This document shows positions 7,617-15,948 of a DNA stretch of 33,712 nucleotides, in pieces (the first letter of the stretch is position 1; each line of letters begins with the position of its first letter). Source of the DNA: Apilactobacillus kunkeei (GTDB taxonomy: Bacteria > Bacillota > Bacilli > Lactobacillales > Lactobacillaceae); the NCBI RefSeq assembly GCF_001308195.1, contig NZ_JXDF01000016.1:1-33712 (forward strand). Direction: 5' to 3'. The notes beneath the pieces were generated by a model, which was not told where the DNA came from, did no database searches, and saw only the letters and a program-made list of their open reading frames with translations. The position numbers were made by a program, and so were the translations under genes.

Positions 7617-9269
7617 ATGCATGAACAAGATAAAAATATGAAAGATAATTTAGCTCAGGATAAGATGATTGAGGGATCCGCATGGATGACAGCGGGGAGC
7701 ATCTTATCAAGAGTATTGGGAGCAATATACATAATTCCTTGGAGAATGATGCTTGGTGTTCTGTATTTACAAGCTAATTCATTATATGTACAAGGATATA
7801 ATTTTTATAGTATGATATTAATTATTTCAATTGCCGGAATCCCATCCGCAATTGCCAAACAGGTTGCTCATTATAATGCCTTAAATGAGTACGGTGTCAG
7901 TGTCAGGTTGTACAAACGAGGATTATTATTATCACTAATCACAGGGATTGTTTGTGCATTAATCCTATATATCGGAGCACCTGCATTTGATAACGGAAAT
8001 CCTGATTTAATTCCGGTTATGAGATCATTATCATGGGCCGTATTAATCATTCCAACCATGAGTTTAACTCGTGGTTACTTCCAAGGATTCCAAGATATGG
8101 CACCTTCAGCCATTTCACAATTTGCTGAACAACTATTCCGTGTAATATACATGTTGTTAGCAGTTTTCTTTATCATTAAAGTTATGCATGGTAGTTGGGT
8201 TACTGCTGTTTCTCAGTCTACCTTTGCAGCTTTTATTGGTTCGGTTGCAGGATTATTAGTTTTAGGTTGGTATTACTTAAAACGTCGTCGTTACTACCGT
8301 TCTTTGGTTAAGAATAGTAATAATGAAATTCATGTAAATGCTAATAAACTATATACGGAAATAATTCAACAAGCTGTCCCATTTGTTATTCTTGGTGCCG
8401 GAATTACTATTTTTCAATTAATTGATCAGTTTACCTTCTTTAAGATTATGCATGTTGCCACAAATGCTTCAAATTTAGTTTTGAATCAATTGTATGCAAT
8501 TTTTGCAGGTAACGCCAATAAGCTAATTATGATTACCATCTCACTTGCTTCATCTATGGCAATCACAGTTGTTCCCTTACTATCAGAAGCTTACACAAAG
8601 GGTAATAGAAAAGAAATTAGCCACCAAATTTCAAGTGGATTTGTGCTATTCTCATTCGTAATGATTCCAGCAGCGTTAGGGATGACTGCTATTGCTGGTC
8701 CATTAAACCGAGTCTTTTACGGAACTGGTAATGGGGCACTATCAGCTAACGTATTAGCATTCTCATCCATTATTTCAATCTTCTTTGGATTATTCACTGT
8801 TGTGACTGCAATGATGCAAGGAATTTCTCAAAACAAGGTTGCCGTAAGATACTTTGTTTATGGAATTATTGCTAAAATTATCACTCAGTTCCCAATGGTA
8901 TTCTTCTTCAAGGAATTTGGTCCTTTAATTTCTTCTGCAATTGGATTCATGGTTGTAAATGGATTGATTATCAATTCATTGGATCGTCAATTTAAGATTA
9001 GAAGTGATAAGATGCTTAACCAAATTAACTGGATTGTATTATTCGCACTTGTAACTTACCTTGTTGCGTTAGCATCAGTATATGCTGGAAACATGATTGT
9101 CGGCTTATTGATGAATCCATTTACTAGTGTTGGAAGTTTAATTGTTGTAATAATTGCTACTTCATTAGGTGGATTTGTTTATGTTTACTTGGCACTGAAG
9201 AGCAGAATTGCCAATATTGTGATTGGAAGTAAAGCAGACTCTTTAAGACGAAAATTACACATTAAATAA
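7617..9269 (+). CDS. murJ: Lipid II flippase MurJ-like membrane protein (MOP/PST superfamily)
   Basis: A 550-residue polytopic membrane protein with about 14 TM segments of the MOP superfamily polysaccharide/lipid flippases. It belongs to the YtgP/SpoVB group; B. subtilis YtgP is a functional MurJ that flips lipid II across the membrane for peptidoglycan polymerisation. Family features seen here are the N-terminal GSAWMTAGSILSRVLGAIYIIPW segment region (about residues 21-43), the SIAGIPSAIAKQVAHYNA loop (about 70-87) and FQGFQDMAPSAISQFAEQ (about 154-171). The assigned ATG at 7617 has only a weak AGTGGGA upstream; Met8 has nothing better. It is followed by the YoaK-like gene after 17 bases with no terminator, so the two are probably cotranscribed. 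The flippase role is inferred; other SpoVB-group proteins export other polymers. Confidence 0.82.
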   Translation: MHEQDKNMKDNLAQDKMIEGSAWMTAGSILSRVLGAIYIIPWRMMLGVLYLQANSLYVQGYNFYSMILIISIAGIPSAIAKQVAHYNALNEYGVSVRLYKRGLLLSLITGIVCALILYIGAPAFDNGNPDLIPVMRSLSWAVLIIPTMSLTRGYFQGFQDMAPSAISQFAEQLFRVIYMLLAVFFIIKVMHGSWVTAVSQSTFAAFIGSVAGLLVLGWYYLKRRRYYRSLVKNSNNEIHVNANKLYTEIIQQAVPFVILGAGITIFQLIDQFTFFKIMHVATNASNLVLNQLYAIFAGNANKLIMITISLASSMAITVVPLLSEAYTKGNRKEISHQISSGFVLFSFVMIPAALGMTAIAGPLNRVFYGTGNGALSANVLAFSSIISIFFGLFTVVTAMMQGISQNKVAVRYFVYGIIAKIITQFPMVFFFKEFGPLISSAIGFMVVNGLIINSLDRQFKIRSDKMLNQINWIVLFALVTYLVALASVYAGNMIVGLLMNPFTSVGSLIVVIIATSLGGFVYVYLALKSRIANIVIGSKADSLRRKLHIK

Positions 9270-9286
9270 AACTGAAAGCATGGGTA

Positions 9287-9946
9287 ATGAAGATGAAAAA
9301 TAAAAATATATTTACGCATCCATTAGTCGCAATCCTATTGGCAATGACCAGTGGTGGAATTGACGCCTATACCTTCATTCAACAAGGTGGGGTATTTGCT
9401 GGATTACAAACAGGAAACTCAATTTTATTTGGGATTAGTTTAGCTAATCACGATTTTGCTCAATCTTTGAAGTATATTTTTTCCATTATTTTCTTCGCAT
9501 TAGGAATCTTGATTATCAAGGTAATGCAAAGAAAGTTGGACTCAATCAATACTCGAAAAGTGATAATTATGTTTTATGAAATTGTGGTTATTATGATTGT
9601 TGGTCTATTAGTTAAAGATACTTCATCGGTTTTAATCGTGGGACTTTTATCGTTAGTATCAGCTGCCCAGTTGCAAGAGTTCAAACTGCTAAAGGGAAAT
9701 CCATTTAATCCACTAATGATGACTGGAAACATTAGCAAAATTGCTAATAATGCATATTTAGCATTGGCTGATCATGATAAAAAGGCTAAATCACTATTGA
9801 TTGATACCATCATGGTAATTACAAGTTTCATTTTAGGAACCTTCATCATGGGGATTGTCGATCATTACCTAAATGCTTACTCAGTACTAGTATTGATTAT
9901 TCCATTATCATTGGTAATAATTTTTAACTTTATAAATCGCAAATAA
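9287..9946 (+). CDS. YoaK/DUF1275 family membrane protein
   Basis: A 219-residue protein with about six TM segments. The N-terminal half holds the DUF1275 hallmark: an early TM with SGGIDAYTFIQQGGVFAGLQTGN spread over about residues 23-45, where the GGxDAxTF and QTGN elements are recognisable, and a matching second-half MMTGNISKI element (about 145-153). The molecular function of the family is unknown, with a transport role suspected. The start is uncertain: ATG 9287 or ATG 9293 (two codons later), neither with a strong Shine-Dalgarno. It likely shares the murJ transcript and ends in a terminator shared with convergent nnrD. Confidence 0.85.
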   Translation: MKMKNKNIFTHPLVAILLAMTSGGIDAYTFIQQGGVFAGLQTGNSILFGISLANHDFAQSLKYIFSIIFFALGILIIKVMQRKLDSINTRKVIIMFYEIVVIMIVGLLVKDTSSVLIVGLLSLVSAAQLQEFKLLKGNPFNPLMMTGNISKIANNAYLALADHDKKAKSLLIDTIMVITSFILGTFIMGIVDHYLNAYSVLVLIIPLSLVIIFNFINRK

Positions 9947-9982
9947 AAAAAGACGGAATCGATTATGATTCTGTCTTTTTTT
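9945..9982. terminator. Bidirectional terminator between DUF1275 gene and nnrD
   Basis: AAAAAAGACGGAATC pairs with GATTCTGTCTTTTTT around a six-base loop; A/T tracts on both sides suit both directions. The nnrD stop codon (9963-9965) is inside the loop, so one arm encodes the C-terminal residues of NnrD. Confidence 0.9.
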
Positions 9983-10799
9983 CGCTTGCTTTCATGAATT
10001 CGGGGATGTGTTCAATGATTTGGGTAGGAAGAACAACATATTGGTTCTCAGCTAATTTATCAGCGATTGCGCTGTGAGCATATACGGCAGATAAAACTGC
10101 ATCAGTTGTATCTGAGAATTGTGCTACGAACCCGGCAACCATTCCGGCTAAAGTGTCCCCCATACCACCAGTTGCTTGAGCAGGGGTACCACCAGGATTA
10201 ATCCAGATATCATCATTATGATATATCTTGGTATGGTGTGACTTAACAACAACTGTAGCATTTAATTTCTTGACGGCTTTTTGATTGTTTTCATCGGTTT
10301 GGTCACTGATTTTAATGCCAGATAATCGTTGCCATTCCATTTGATGTGGTGTGAAAATAAGTTTTGCATCAGGAAGGTCAAGATTATGATTGGCAATAAG
10401 TGTGATGGCTGAACCATCAATAATTAATTTTTGTGTTGGCTGGATGTTATTAAAAACAGTTTTTAAGATAGTTAGACTGTTTTCATCAGTTCCTAGTCCT
10501 GGACCGATTAGGACAACATCGAATCCGTTAAGCATCGACTTAATACTGTCTAAATCATTAAAGTCTACAAACATTGCTTCAGGAATGTGGGTATGAAGAC
10601 TAGAAAGATTGACTGGGTCCGTAAAAGTAGTTGTTAATCCTGCACCAGAATAGACACAGGCCTTTGAGGCCATGATAATAGCACCGCCAAAGTTATTGGT
10701 ACCACCAATAATACCAACTCGTCCAAAAGTGCCTTTATGGCTATTATTTGGACGTTTAATAATCGTGTTATTAACGATGTCAGTTGAAATTTCTGTCAT
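9963..10799 (-). CDS. nnrD: ADP-dependent NAD(P)H-hydrate dehydratase
   Basis: A ribokinase-fold metabolite-repair enzyme that dehydrates (S)-NADHX or NADPHX back to NAD(P)H using ADP. The 278 residues cover only the dehydratase (YjeF C-terminal/CARKD) domain; the epimerase domain NnrE is not fused. Key motifs: the GRVGIIGGTNNFGGA nucleotide region (about residues 26-40), LIGPGLGTD (about 96-104), IDGSAITLI (about 127-135), TPHQMEW (about 150-156), and the PGGTPAQATGGMGDTLAG catalytic segment (about 203-220) containing the conserved GMGDxL aspartate. The ATG at 10799 is preceded on its strand by AGGAGGAATTAAT. Transcribed alone, divergently from pepV. Confidence 0.94.
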   Translation of the reverse strand: MTEISTDIVNNTIIKRPNNSHKGTFGRVGIIGGTNNFGGAIIMASKACVYSGAGLTTTFTDPVNLSSLHTHIPEAMFVDFNDLDSIKSMLNGFDVVLIGPGLGTDENSLTILKTVFNNIQPTQKLIIDGSAITLIANHNLDLPDAKLIFTPHQMEWQRLSGIKISDQTDENNQKAVKKLNATVVVKSHHTKIYHNDDIWINPGGTPAQATGGMGDTLAGMVAGFVAQFSDTTDAVLSAVYAHSAIADKLAENQYVVLPTQIIEHIPEFMKASEKKTES

Positions 10800-10826
10800 A
10801 TTAATTCCTCCTAACGTTTTATCTTC

Positions 10827-10835
10827 AGTATATCA
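10827..10835 (-). promoter_or_regulatory. Predicted promoter for nnrD
   Basis: On the minus strand TGATATACT is an extended -10 element, about 28 bases before the nnrD start. No good -35 is visible. Confidence 0.45.
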
Positions 10836-10854
10836 CTAAAAAATTGGTACTTCA

Positions 10855-10885
10855 TTGATGTGTTTTTATTAGATTATGCTAAAAT
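10855..10885 (+). promoter_or_regulatory. Predicted promoter for pepV
   Basis: TGCTAAAAT (10877-10885) is an extended -10 element; TTGATG at 10855-10860 is a possible but widely spaced (19 bases) -35. Confidence 0.45.
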
Positions 10886-10913
10886 ATATGGAAAGGTAAA
10901 GGAGGATTTCAAA

Positions 10914-12329
10914 ATGATTAATTGGGATAAATTAGCTCAAGACTACAAGGAAGATTATCTAAAGGATTTAGCTGACTTAATTTCTATCGATAGTGAAAGA
11001 AATGAAAACGAGGCTACTGATGAATTTCCTTTAGGACCTGGTCCAGCTAAAGCATTAGTAAAGTACTTAGAAATTGGTAAACGCGACGGTTTCACTGTCA
11101 AGAACTTAGATAACCTAGTTGGTTACATAGAATACGGTAGTGGAGATAAGACATTTGCTATTTTAGCCCATGCTGATGTTATGCCAGCCGGTGAAGGATG
11201 GGACAGCAATCCATTTGAAATGATGATCAAAGACGGAAAAGTATTTGGTCGTGGTGCCTCCGACGACAAGGGACCTGGTTTGGCTGCATACTATGGTCTA
11301 AAGATGATGAAGGACCAAGGAATTGAACCTAACTGCAAGATTCGATTCATTATTGGTACCGATGAAGAAAGTAACTGGACTGGAATGAAGCATTACTTCA
11401 AGTTAGAACCAGAACCTGACTTTGGATTCTCTCCAGATGCTCAATTCCCAGTTATTAATGGTGAAAAAGGTAATACAACATTTGAAACTACTTTTGGTAC
11501 TAACCAAGAAGATTCAGCTGATTACTACTTAGCTAACTTCGATGCCGGTTTAAGAGAAAACATGGTACCAAGGGATGCTTTTGCTGATGTTAAGACTGCA
11601 TTTAAAGATCAAATGGCAGAAGAATTCTCAACATTTATGCAAGATCGCAAACTAGACGGTGGTTCTGAAATCACTGAAGATGGAATCAAGTTACATTTAA
11701 TTGGTAAGTCAGCACACGGAATGGAACCAAGAAACGGTGTTAATGGTGGAACATTCCTAGCTAACTTCTTACGTGGCTACGATTTCTCTGGTGATGCTAA
11801 GAACTTTATTAAGTTTGTTGCAGAATTCCTACACGGTGATTCTCGAGCAAACAGAATCGGTGCTAACTACACTGATGAAATCATGGGTGACTTAACAATG
11901 AACGTTGGTATCTTAAAGTTCAACCCAACTGATGGAGGTTTTGTTAACACTAACTTTAGATATCCTAAGGGCATTAGTGTTGAAACCATTGGAAAACACT
12001 TAAGCCAAGCTGCTAAGGTAATGGATGGAACTGTTAACAACACAGACGACATGGTTCCTCACTATGTTGATCCAAAAGACCCAATCGTAAACAAACTAAT
12101 TAATGTTTACCGTGAACGTACTGGTAAGACTGAAGCTCAACCACAAGTAGTTGGTGGTGGTACTTACGGTCGTATGATGAAGAGAGGGGTAGCATTCGGT
12201 GCTGAATTCCCTTGGACTGTAAACACAATGCACCAAGCTAATGAATACCAAGTAGTAGATGACTTGATGTTAGCGATGGCAATTTATGGTCAATCAATCT
12301 TTGAATTAGGTACATTAGAAGATAACTAA
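10914..12329 (+). CDS. pepV: Dipeptidase PepV (M20 family)
   Basis: A cytosolic zinc dipeptidase of the M20A family that hydrolyses dipeptides, including those with an unblocked N-terminus from casein or plant peptide uptake in lactobacilli. The protein is 471 residues, as expected. Zinc/active-site motifs: HADVMPAGEGW (first His at about residue 85), GRGASDDKGP (metal-bridging Asp) and GTDEESNW with the general-base Glu pair (about residues 151-158). A His-containing GKSAHGMEP motif lies in the lid domain. I chose ATG 10914, which follows AAAGGAGGATTTCAAA; the reading frame stays open upstream to 10860, but that start would lie before the predicted promoter -10 box. Monocistronic, ending in a terminator shared with the kinase gene. 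Confidence 0.95.
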   Translation: MINWDKLAQDYKEDYLKDLADLISIDSERNENEATDEFPLGPGPAKALVKYLEIGKRDGFTVKNLDNLVGYIEYGSGDKTFAILAHADVMPAGEGWDSNPFEMMIKDGKVFGRGASDDKGPGLAAYYGLKMMKDQGIEPNCKIRFIIGTDEESNWTGMKHYFKLEPEPDFGFSPDAQFPVINGEKGNTTFETTFGTNQEDSADYYLANFDAGLRENMVPRDAFADVKTAFKDQMAEEFSTFMQDRKLDGGSEITEDGIKLHLIGKSAHGMEPRNGVNGGTFLANFLRGYDFSGDAKNFIKFVAEFLHGDSRANRIGANYTDEIMGDLTMNVGILKFNPTDGGFVNTNFRYPKGISVETIGKHLSQAAKVMDGTVNNTDDMVPHYVDPKDPIVNKLINVYRERTGKTEAQPQVVGGGTYGRMMKRGVAFGAEFPWTVNTMHQANEYQVVDDLMLAMAIYGQSIFELGTLEDN

Positions 12330-12333
12330 ACAT

Positions 12334-12368
12334 AAAAAATCCCAAATCATATTGATTTGGGATTTTTT
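12334..12368. terminator. Bidirectional terminator between pepV and deoxynucleoside kinase gene
   Basis: AAAAAATCCCAAATCA (12334-12349) and TGATTTGGGATTTTTT (12353-12368) with a three-base loop; perfectly symmetric, works both ways. Confidence 0.95.
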
Positions 12369-12369
12369 A

Positions 12370-13002
12370 TTATCTGATTTTTTTAAGTTCTTCATCAATC
12401 ATGTTTAAAACGATGTCGACGTTAGCATCTTCTGATAGGTCGTATTTTTGAAGGTCAATCTTCATCTTAGGACTCTTATCATATTCTTCATACCATTGTT
12501 TGTATGCTGACCACATGTGATAGTAATATTCTTTTAACTTAGGATCGTTATCGAATTGTTCGTAGTCACGGCCGCGCATTTTAATTCTGTGTAGAATGGT
12601 TTCAAAATCGGTTTCAGCATATACCATTAGGTCTGGAGCTTTTTTAGGAAGTTGATCTAATTCGCCCATCATTTTGTCCAACAATTCTAGGTAAATTTTC
12701 AATTCCATGTCTGAAATGTTACCTTCAGCATTATTTTGTTTTGTGAAAAGGGCATCTTCATAGATTGATCTATCTAAGATGTTGTTATCATCTGATAGCG
12801 CTTTTTTAATCATTGAAAAACGTTTGTTTAAAAAGTAAATTTGCAATAAGAATCCATATTGTTCTGGATTGTTATAGTACAAAGGCAAAACAGGATTTTC
12901 ACCAACTGGTTCATAGAAGGCCTTAGTGCCTAAATGTTTTGCGATTTTACCGGTCAAAGTTGTCTTACCAACACCAATCATCCCTGCTGTAATTATCACC
13001 AT
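12370..13002 (-). CDS. Deoxynucleoside kinase (dAdo/dGuo kinase family)
   Basis: A 210-residue salvage kinase that phosphorylates deoxynucleosides using ATP. The P-loop GMIGVGKTT is at about residues 7-15, the substrate-site DRSIYEDALF at about 77-86, and the arginine-rich lid KMRGRDYEQF at about 140-149. These match the deoxyadenosine/deoxyguanosine kinase family of lactobacilli and bacilli. Many lactobacilli carry two adjacent genes whose products form a heterodimer; only one is present here, so specificity cannot be stated. The ATG at 13002 follows GAGGAGTTAAT on its strand, and it has its own promoter at 13040-13069. Confidence 0.9.
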   Translation of the reverse strand: MVIITAGMIGVGKTTLTGKIAKHLGTKAFYEPVGENPVLPLYYNNPEQYGFLLQIYFLNKRFSMIKKALSDDNNILDRSIYEDALFTKQNNAEGNISDMELKIYLELLDKMMGELDQLPKKAPDLMVYAETDFETILHRIKMRGRDYEQFDNDPKLKEYYYHMWSAYKQWYEEYDKSPKMKIDLQKYDLSEDANVDIVLNMIDEELKKIR

Positions 13003-13039
13003 ATTAACTCCTCATTTTTTGAAATAGTAATAATATTTT

Positions 13040-13069
13040 ATCATATTTTAAAACCGAACTTAATATCAA
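13040..13069 (-). promoter_or_regulatory. Predicted promoter for deoxynucleoside kinase gene
   Basis: On the minus strand TTGATA (13064-13069), 18-base spacer, TATGAT (13040-13045). The -35 box directly abuts the T-tail of the upstream mscL terminator. Confidence 0.7.
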
Positions 13070-13072
13070 AAG

Positions 13073-13104
13073 AAAAAACCCGGGCATAAAAATACCTGGG
13101 TTTG
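13073..13104 (-). terminator. Terminator after mscL
   Basis: Read on the minus strand, AAACCCAGGTA pairs with TGCCCGGGTTT across a short loop and runs into TTTTTTC. The G+C content of the stem is high for this region. Confidence 0.88.
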
Positions 13105-13107
13105 TTG

Positions 13108-13479
13108 TTATTTGTTATTTTTTTGTTCTGAAAGTAAATCACGGATTTGACCTAATAGGATGTCAGTCTTGGTATCCTTAGGAGTAGTATCGCGTTTTGA
13201 AACTTTGTTGTAAGTTCTTACAATCAAGAATACAACGAAGGCAACAATCAAGAAGTTAATAACATCGTTGATGAAACTACCGACTCTGAAGTGAGCTGAA
13301 CCCACTGAGAAGACGATTGATGATAAGTTCATTTGACCCATGAAAATTCCAATTAAAGGATTAATCAAGTTGGAAGTAAATGACTTAACGATGGTTGTGA
13401 ATGCTGAACCAATGATTACACCAACGGCTAAATCTAAGACATTACCTTTAGAGATGAATGCTTTGAATTCTTTAAACAA
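13108..13479 (-). CDS. mscL: Large-conductance mechanosensitive channel MscL
   Basis: A 123-residue pentameric channel that opens under membrane tension to release solutes during hypo-osmotic shock. The N-terminal FKEFKAFISKGNVLDLAVGV and following IIGSAFTTIVKSF match the S1 helix and pore-lining TM1; INPLIG follows, and TM2 is at about residues 70-88, ending in a charged cytoplasmic helix. The start is a TTG at 13477-13479, seven bases after AAAGGAGG on the minus strand; no better ATG exists. Expressed alone, with its own terminator. Confidence 0.95.
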   Translation of the reverse strand: MFKEFKAFISKGNVLDLAVGVIIGSAFTTIVKSFTSNLINPLIGIFMGQMNLSSIVFSVGSAHFRVGSFINDVINFLIVAFVVFLIVRTYNKVSKRDTTPKDTKTDILLGQIRDLLSEQKNNK

Positions 13480-13606
13480 ATTGCAAACCTCCTTTCACTA
13501 TGTAACTATATTTAATACTAACATAAAAAATTATAAAGAATTGCTTAAATCTGTATACTTGAGATATTTTTAGGAATATTATGAAATTACATAAGGGGTG
13601 ATACGA

Positions 13607-15391
13607 GTGAATTATAGAAAAACAATTATTGCGACACTAAGTACCTCTGTTTTATTGGGAATGGCATTTAACTACAATGTTGATGCGCAAGCTAAGAAAA
13701 CGGTACATAAGGTCAAAATTCATAAGAAGGCCAAAGAAAAATCTAGTTCAGCGACTTCCAACTTCGCGATTATTCTAAAAACCAGGAGTAATAGTAAACT
13801 AGAAAATTATGTTTTGACCAAGCATAAGAAGTTCTTATCTACCAAACAGTTTGCCAACCGTTATGGACAAACTAATAGAACTGTTGCTGCAATTCAAAAG
13901 TATTTCAAAAAGTATCATATCAAAACTAACAAGTATGCCGGAAACCTCGTATTAAGAGGTTATGGTAGTAAGGCTAACATTCAAAAAGCGCTTAAGTATA
14001 AGCAAGTGAGAGTGAAGGTCAACGGGAAGTTCGTCTACCGTCCAAACCACGAACCAAAAATGAGAGGAAAGCTTCAAAAGCATGTTAATGGATTCATGGG
14101 ATTAAGTAACTATGATCACGTTAATAGCAATGCTGCTAAGAAAACTAAGAGTAGCTCAATGAAGCGTAGCCCTAAGGACTTCATCAGTCGTTACGGTGCA
14201 ACTTCACTAAAACAAGCCAAACGTGGTGCTAAACACGGAATTGGGATTATCTCATTTGGTGGTTTCAAGAATTCTGACATTACAAGATTTTGGAAGAAGG
14301 TAGGAGTTCCTTCAAGTATTAAACGAGTTCACGTTTACAAGGATGCCTATGCCTCAATCAAGTCACAAAGTGATGAAACCACAATGGATATCCAACAAGC
14401 TGGTGCAATTGCTCCCAAGTCAAACATCAATGTTTATGTTTCTCAACCAACCATCTCTGGAATGGTAGAGAGCTTTGCTAAAGCAATTAGTTCCAACAAG
14501 TCTGACAGTTTATCATTAAGTTGGGGAATCAGCGAAGCTGAATTACAACAAATGATGAATGAAGGATTCATTTCTAAGAACTATAATTCGATTATGAATA
14601 GTTTGCTACTACAAGGTGCTGCGCAAGGGATTAGTATTTTTAATTCAACCGGTGACAATGGTGCCTATGATGGGATTGAAGGGGGAGTAACTGGATTAAC
14701 AGTTGAATCTCCTGCTTCCTCTCCATTCATTACAGCCGTTGGAGCAACCAGTGTGCCAATTAACTACAGCGTTAACGGTCATAAGGTTAAGATTGATAAG
14801 GAACGTGCATGGTCAAATGATTTCTTATATCCATACTTTAACCAATTGAAGCTATACAACAGTGATCAAAATAGTTTCCTAAGTACTTACTTTGCGGGAA
14901 CCGGTGGTGGTTTCAGTAAGTTTAACCAAACTCCTGCCTACCAAAGCAATGTTAGTGGTGTAAATAGTTACAATGCTGTTCAATACTGGAACATGGATAG
15001 CGGTTATGCAAAGCAATACGCAAAGCCAACCCAAACATCTGGAACTGCGTCGGGTAGAAACCTACCGGACATTGTTGCAAACGGTGATCCTCAAACAGGT
15101 TACACTGTGTTGTATAACAACCAATGGTTTATCGATGGTGGAACAAGTATTGTTTCCCCACAAGTGGCTGCGGTAAATGCTTTGTTTGCTACTAGAGCTA
15201 ACCATCGTTTCGGATTATGGAATCCACAGTTGTATGCACTTGCTAACAATGGTAACTCACCATTTAATACATTAGATTCTGACAAAGATAATAGTAACTT
15301 GTACTATACCGGCCAACCCGGAAAGAAGTACAACCAATCTACTGGTTTGGGAACCGTTAACTACGGTAAGTTATATCAATTAATGAAATAG
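13607..15391 (+). CDS. Secreted S53 (sedolisin/kumamolisin) serine-carboxyl peptidase
   Basis: A secreted acid endopeptidase of family S53 with a pro-kumamolisin activation domain. I chose GTG 13607, eight bases after AAGGGG; an in-frame GTG at 13598 is also possible but would overlap that ribosome site. A signal peptide (lysine-bearing start, hydrophobic stretch, likely cleavage after VDAQA near residue 29) is followed by a very lysine-rich prodomain to about residue 185. The catalytic set is complete: Glu257 and Asp261 (SDETTMD), oxyanion Asp350 (STGDNG) and nucleophile Ser514 (GGTS). A C-terminal Asp-rich segment ending in STGLGTVN resembles the family's calcium site. No LPXTG or other surface anchor is seen, so it is probably released or held by charge. 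Role inferred: external protein digestion at low pH. Confidence 0.9.
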   Translation: MNYRKTIIATLSTSVLLGMAFNYNVDAQAKKTVHKVKIHKKAKEKSSSATSNFAIILKTRSNSKLENYVLTKHKKFLSTKQFANRYGQTNRTVAAIQKYFKKYHIKTNKYAGNLVLRGYGSKANIQKALKYKQVRVKVNGKFVYRPNHEPKMRGKLQKHVNGFMGLSNYDHVNSNAAKKTKSSSMKRSPKDFISRYGATSLKQAKRGAKHGIGIISFGGFKNSDITRFWKKVGVPSSIKRVHVYKDAYASIKSQSDETTMDIQQAGAIAPKSNINVYVSQPTISGMVESFAKAISSNKSDSLSLSWGISEAELQQMMNEGFISKNYNSIMNSLLLQGAAQGISIFNSTGDNGAYDGIEGGVTGLTVESPASSPFITAVGATSVPINYSVNGHKVKIDKERAWSNDFLYPYFNQLKLYNSDQNSFLSTYFAGTGGGFSKFNQTPAYQSNVSGVNSYNAVQYWNMDSGYAKQYAKPTQTSGTASGRNLPDIVANGDPQTGYTVLYNNQWFIDGGTSIVSPQVAAVNALFATRANHRFGLWNPQLYALANNGNSPFNTLDSDKDNSNLYYTGQPGKKYNQSTGLGTVNYGKLYQLMK

Positions 15392-15423
15392 AAAAAGCCA
15401 TCCTGATTAAGGATGGCTTTTTT
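15392..15423. terminator. Bidirectional terminator between S53 peptidase gene and 112-aa gene
   Basis: AAAAAGCCATCC, loop TGATTAA, GGATGGCTTTTTT; symmetric flanking A and T runs. Confidence 0.93.
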
Positions 15424-15432
15424 AGTTAGTTA

Positions 15433-15771
15433 TTAGTCTAGTGGTTCGTTGATTCTTTCTAACATTTCCTTAGCAATTAAGGCATGCTTTGAATACTTTT
15501 TTAATTGATGGGTAGTAATTTTAGTAGCTGTCATCTTTTCGAATGCAGCACTGTAATCAATAGCGACAGTGTCAGCTGGAATCTTAATTGGTTCTAAGAT
15601 ACGCTTTTTGAAAGCATCACAAGAATCTTCATAAGCCTTTTGTAATCTTTCAACAGTTTCATCATAGCTGTGAGAGATTAAAGACTTCGCGAAACGAAAA
15701 TCCTTACGATTATATTTGTTACAAATGAACATTACTAAACCAATCATTTTATCTCTTTTTTCTTCTGCCAT
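15433..15771 (-). CDS. Hypothetical 112-residue cytosolic protein
   Basis: I do not recognise this protein. It is 112 residues, rich in Lys, Glu and Asp, without TM segments or signal peptide, and looks mostly helical; the C-terminal half has HQLKKYSKHALIAKEMLERI as a probable amphipathic helix. No metal-binding or nucleotide-binding motif is visible. Reasons to treat it as real: a good predicted promoter (15813-15842), an intact frame over its whole length, and a shared terminator. The Shine-Dalgarno before ATG 15771 is weak (GAAAGAAGATG). It stands alone, divergent from the UvrA-like gene and convergent with the peptidase gene; no function is suggested by these neighbours. Confidence 0.72.
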   Translation of the reverse strand: MAEEKRDKMIGLVMFICNKYNRKDFRFAKSLISHSYDETVERLQKAYEDSCDAFKKRILEPIKIPADTVAIDYSAAFEKMTATKITTHQLKKYSKHALIAKEMLERINEPLD

Positions 15772-15812
15772 AATTTCATCTTCTTTCGATTAGATATCGT
15801 ATCCATACTTTC

Positions 15813-15842
15813 ATTATAGTATCAAAAAATTATTTTTCTCAA
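15813..15842 (-). promoter_or_regulatory. Predicted promoter for 112-aa gene
   Basis: On the minus strand TTGAGA (15837-15842), 18-base spacer, TATAAT (15813-15818). Confidence 0.65.
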
Positions 15843-15886
15843 GAAAACAGATTATCTTTATAAATTCTTAATTATTAAACAAGATA

Positions 15887-15916
15887 AATGAAATTTAATC
15901 TTATAACTACTATAAT
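15887..15916 (+). promoter_or_regulatory. Predicted promoter for UvrA-like gene
   Basis: A consensus TATAAT at 15911-15916 with only a weak -35 (TGAAAT, 15887-15892, 18-base spacer), about 33 bases before the chosen start codon. Confidence 0.5.
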
Positions 15917-15948
15917 TGTTACTACAAAGTGAATTCAGGAGGATTGAA

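Noticed and set aside
10860-10913. Longer N-terminus for PepV
   Set aside because: The predicted -10 box lies inside it and AAAGGAGG serves the ATG at 10914; the shorter protein matches the family length.
13340-13573. 77-codon plus-strand frame opposite mscL
   Set aside because: It is antisense to a conserved channel gene, without ribosome site or family resemblance.
13598-13606. Upstream GTG start for the S53 peptidase
   Set aside because: It overlaps the AAGGGG ribosome site that serves GTG 13607 at normal spacing.
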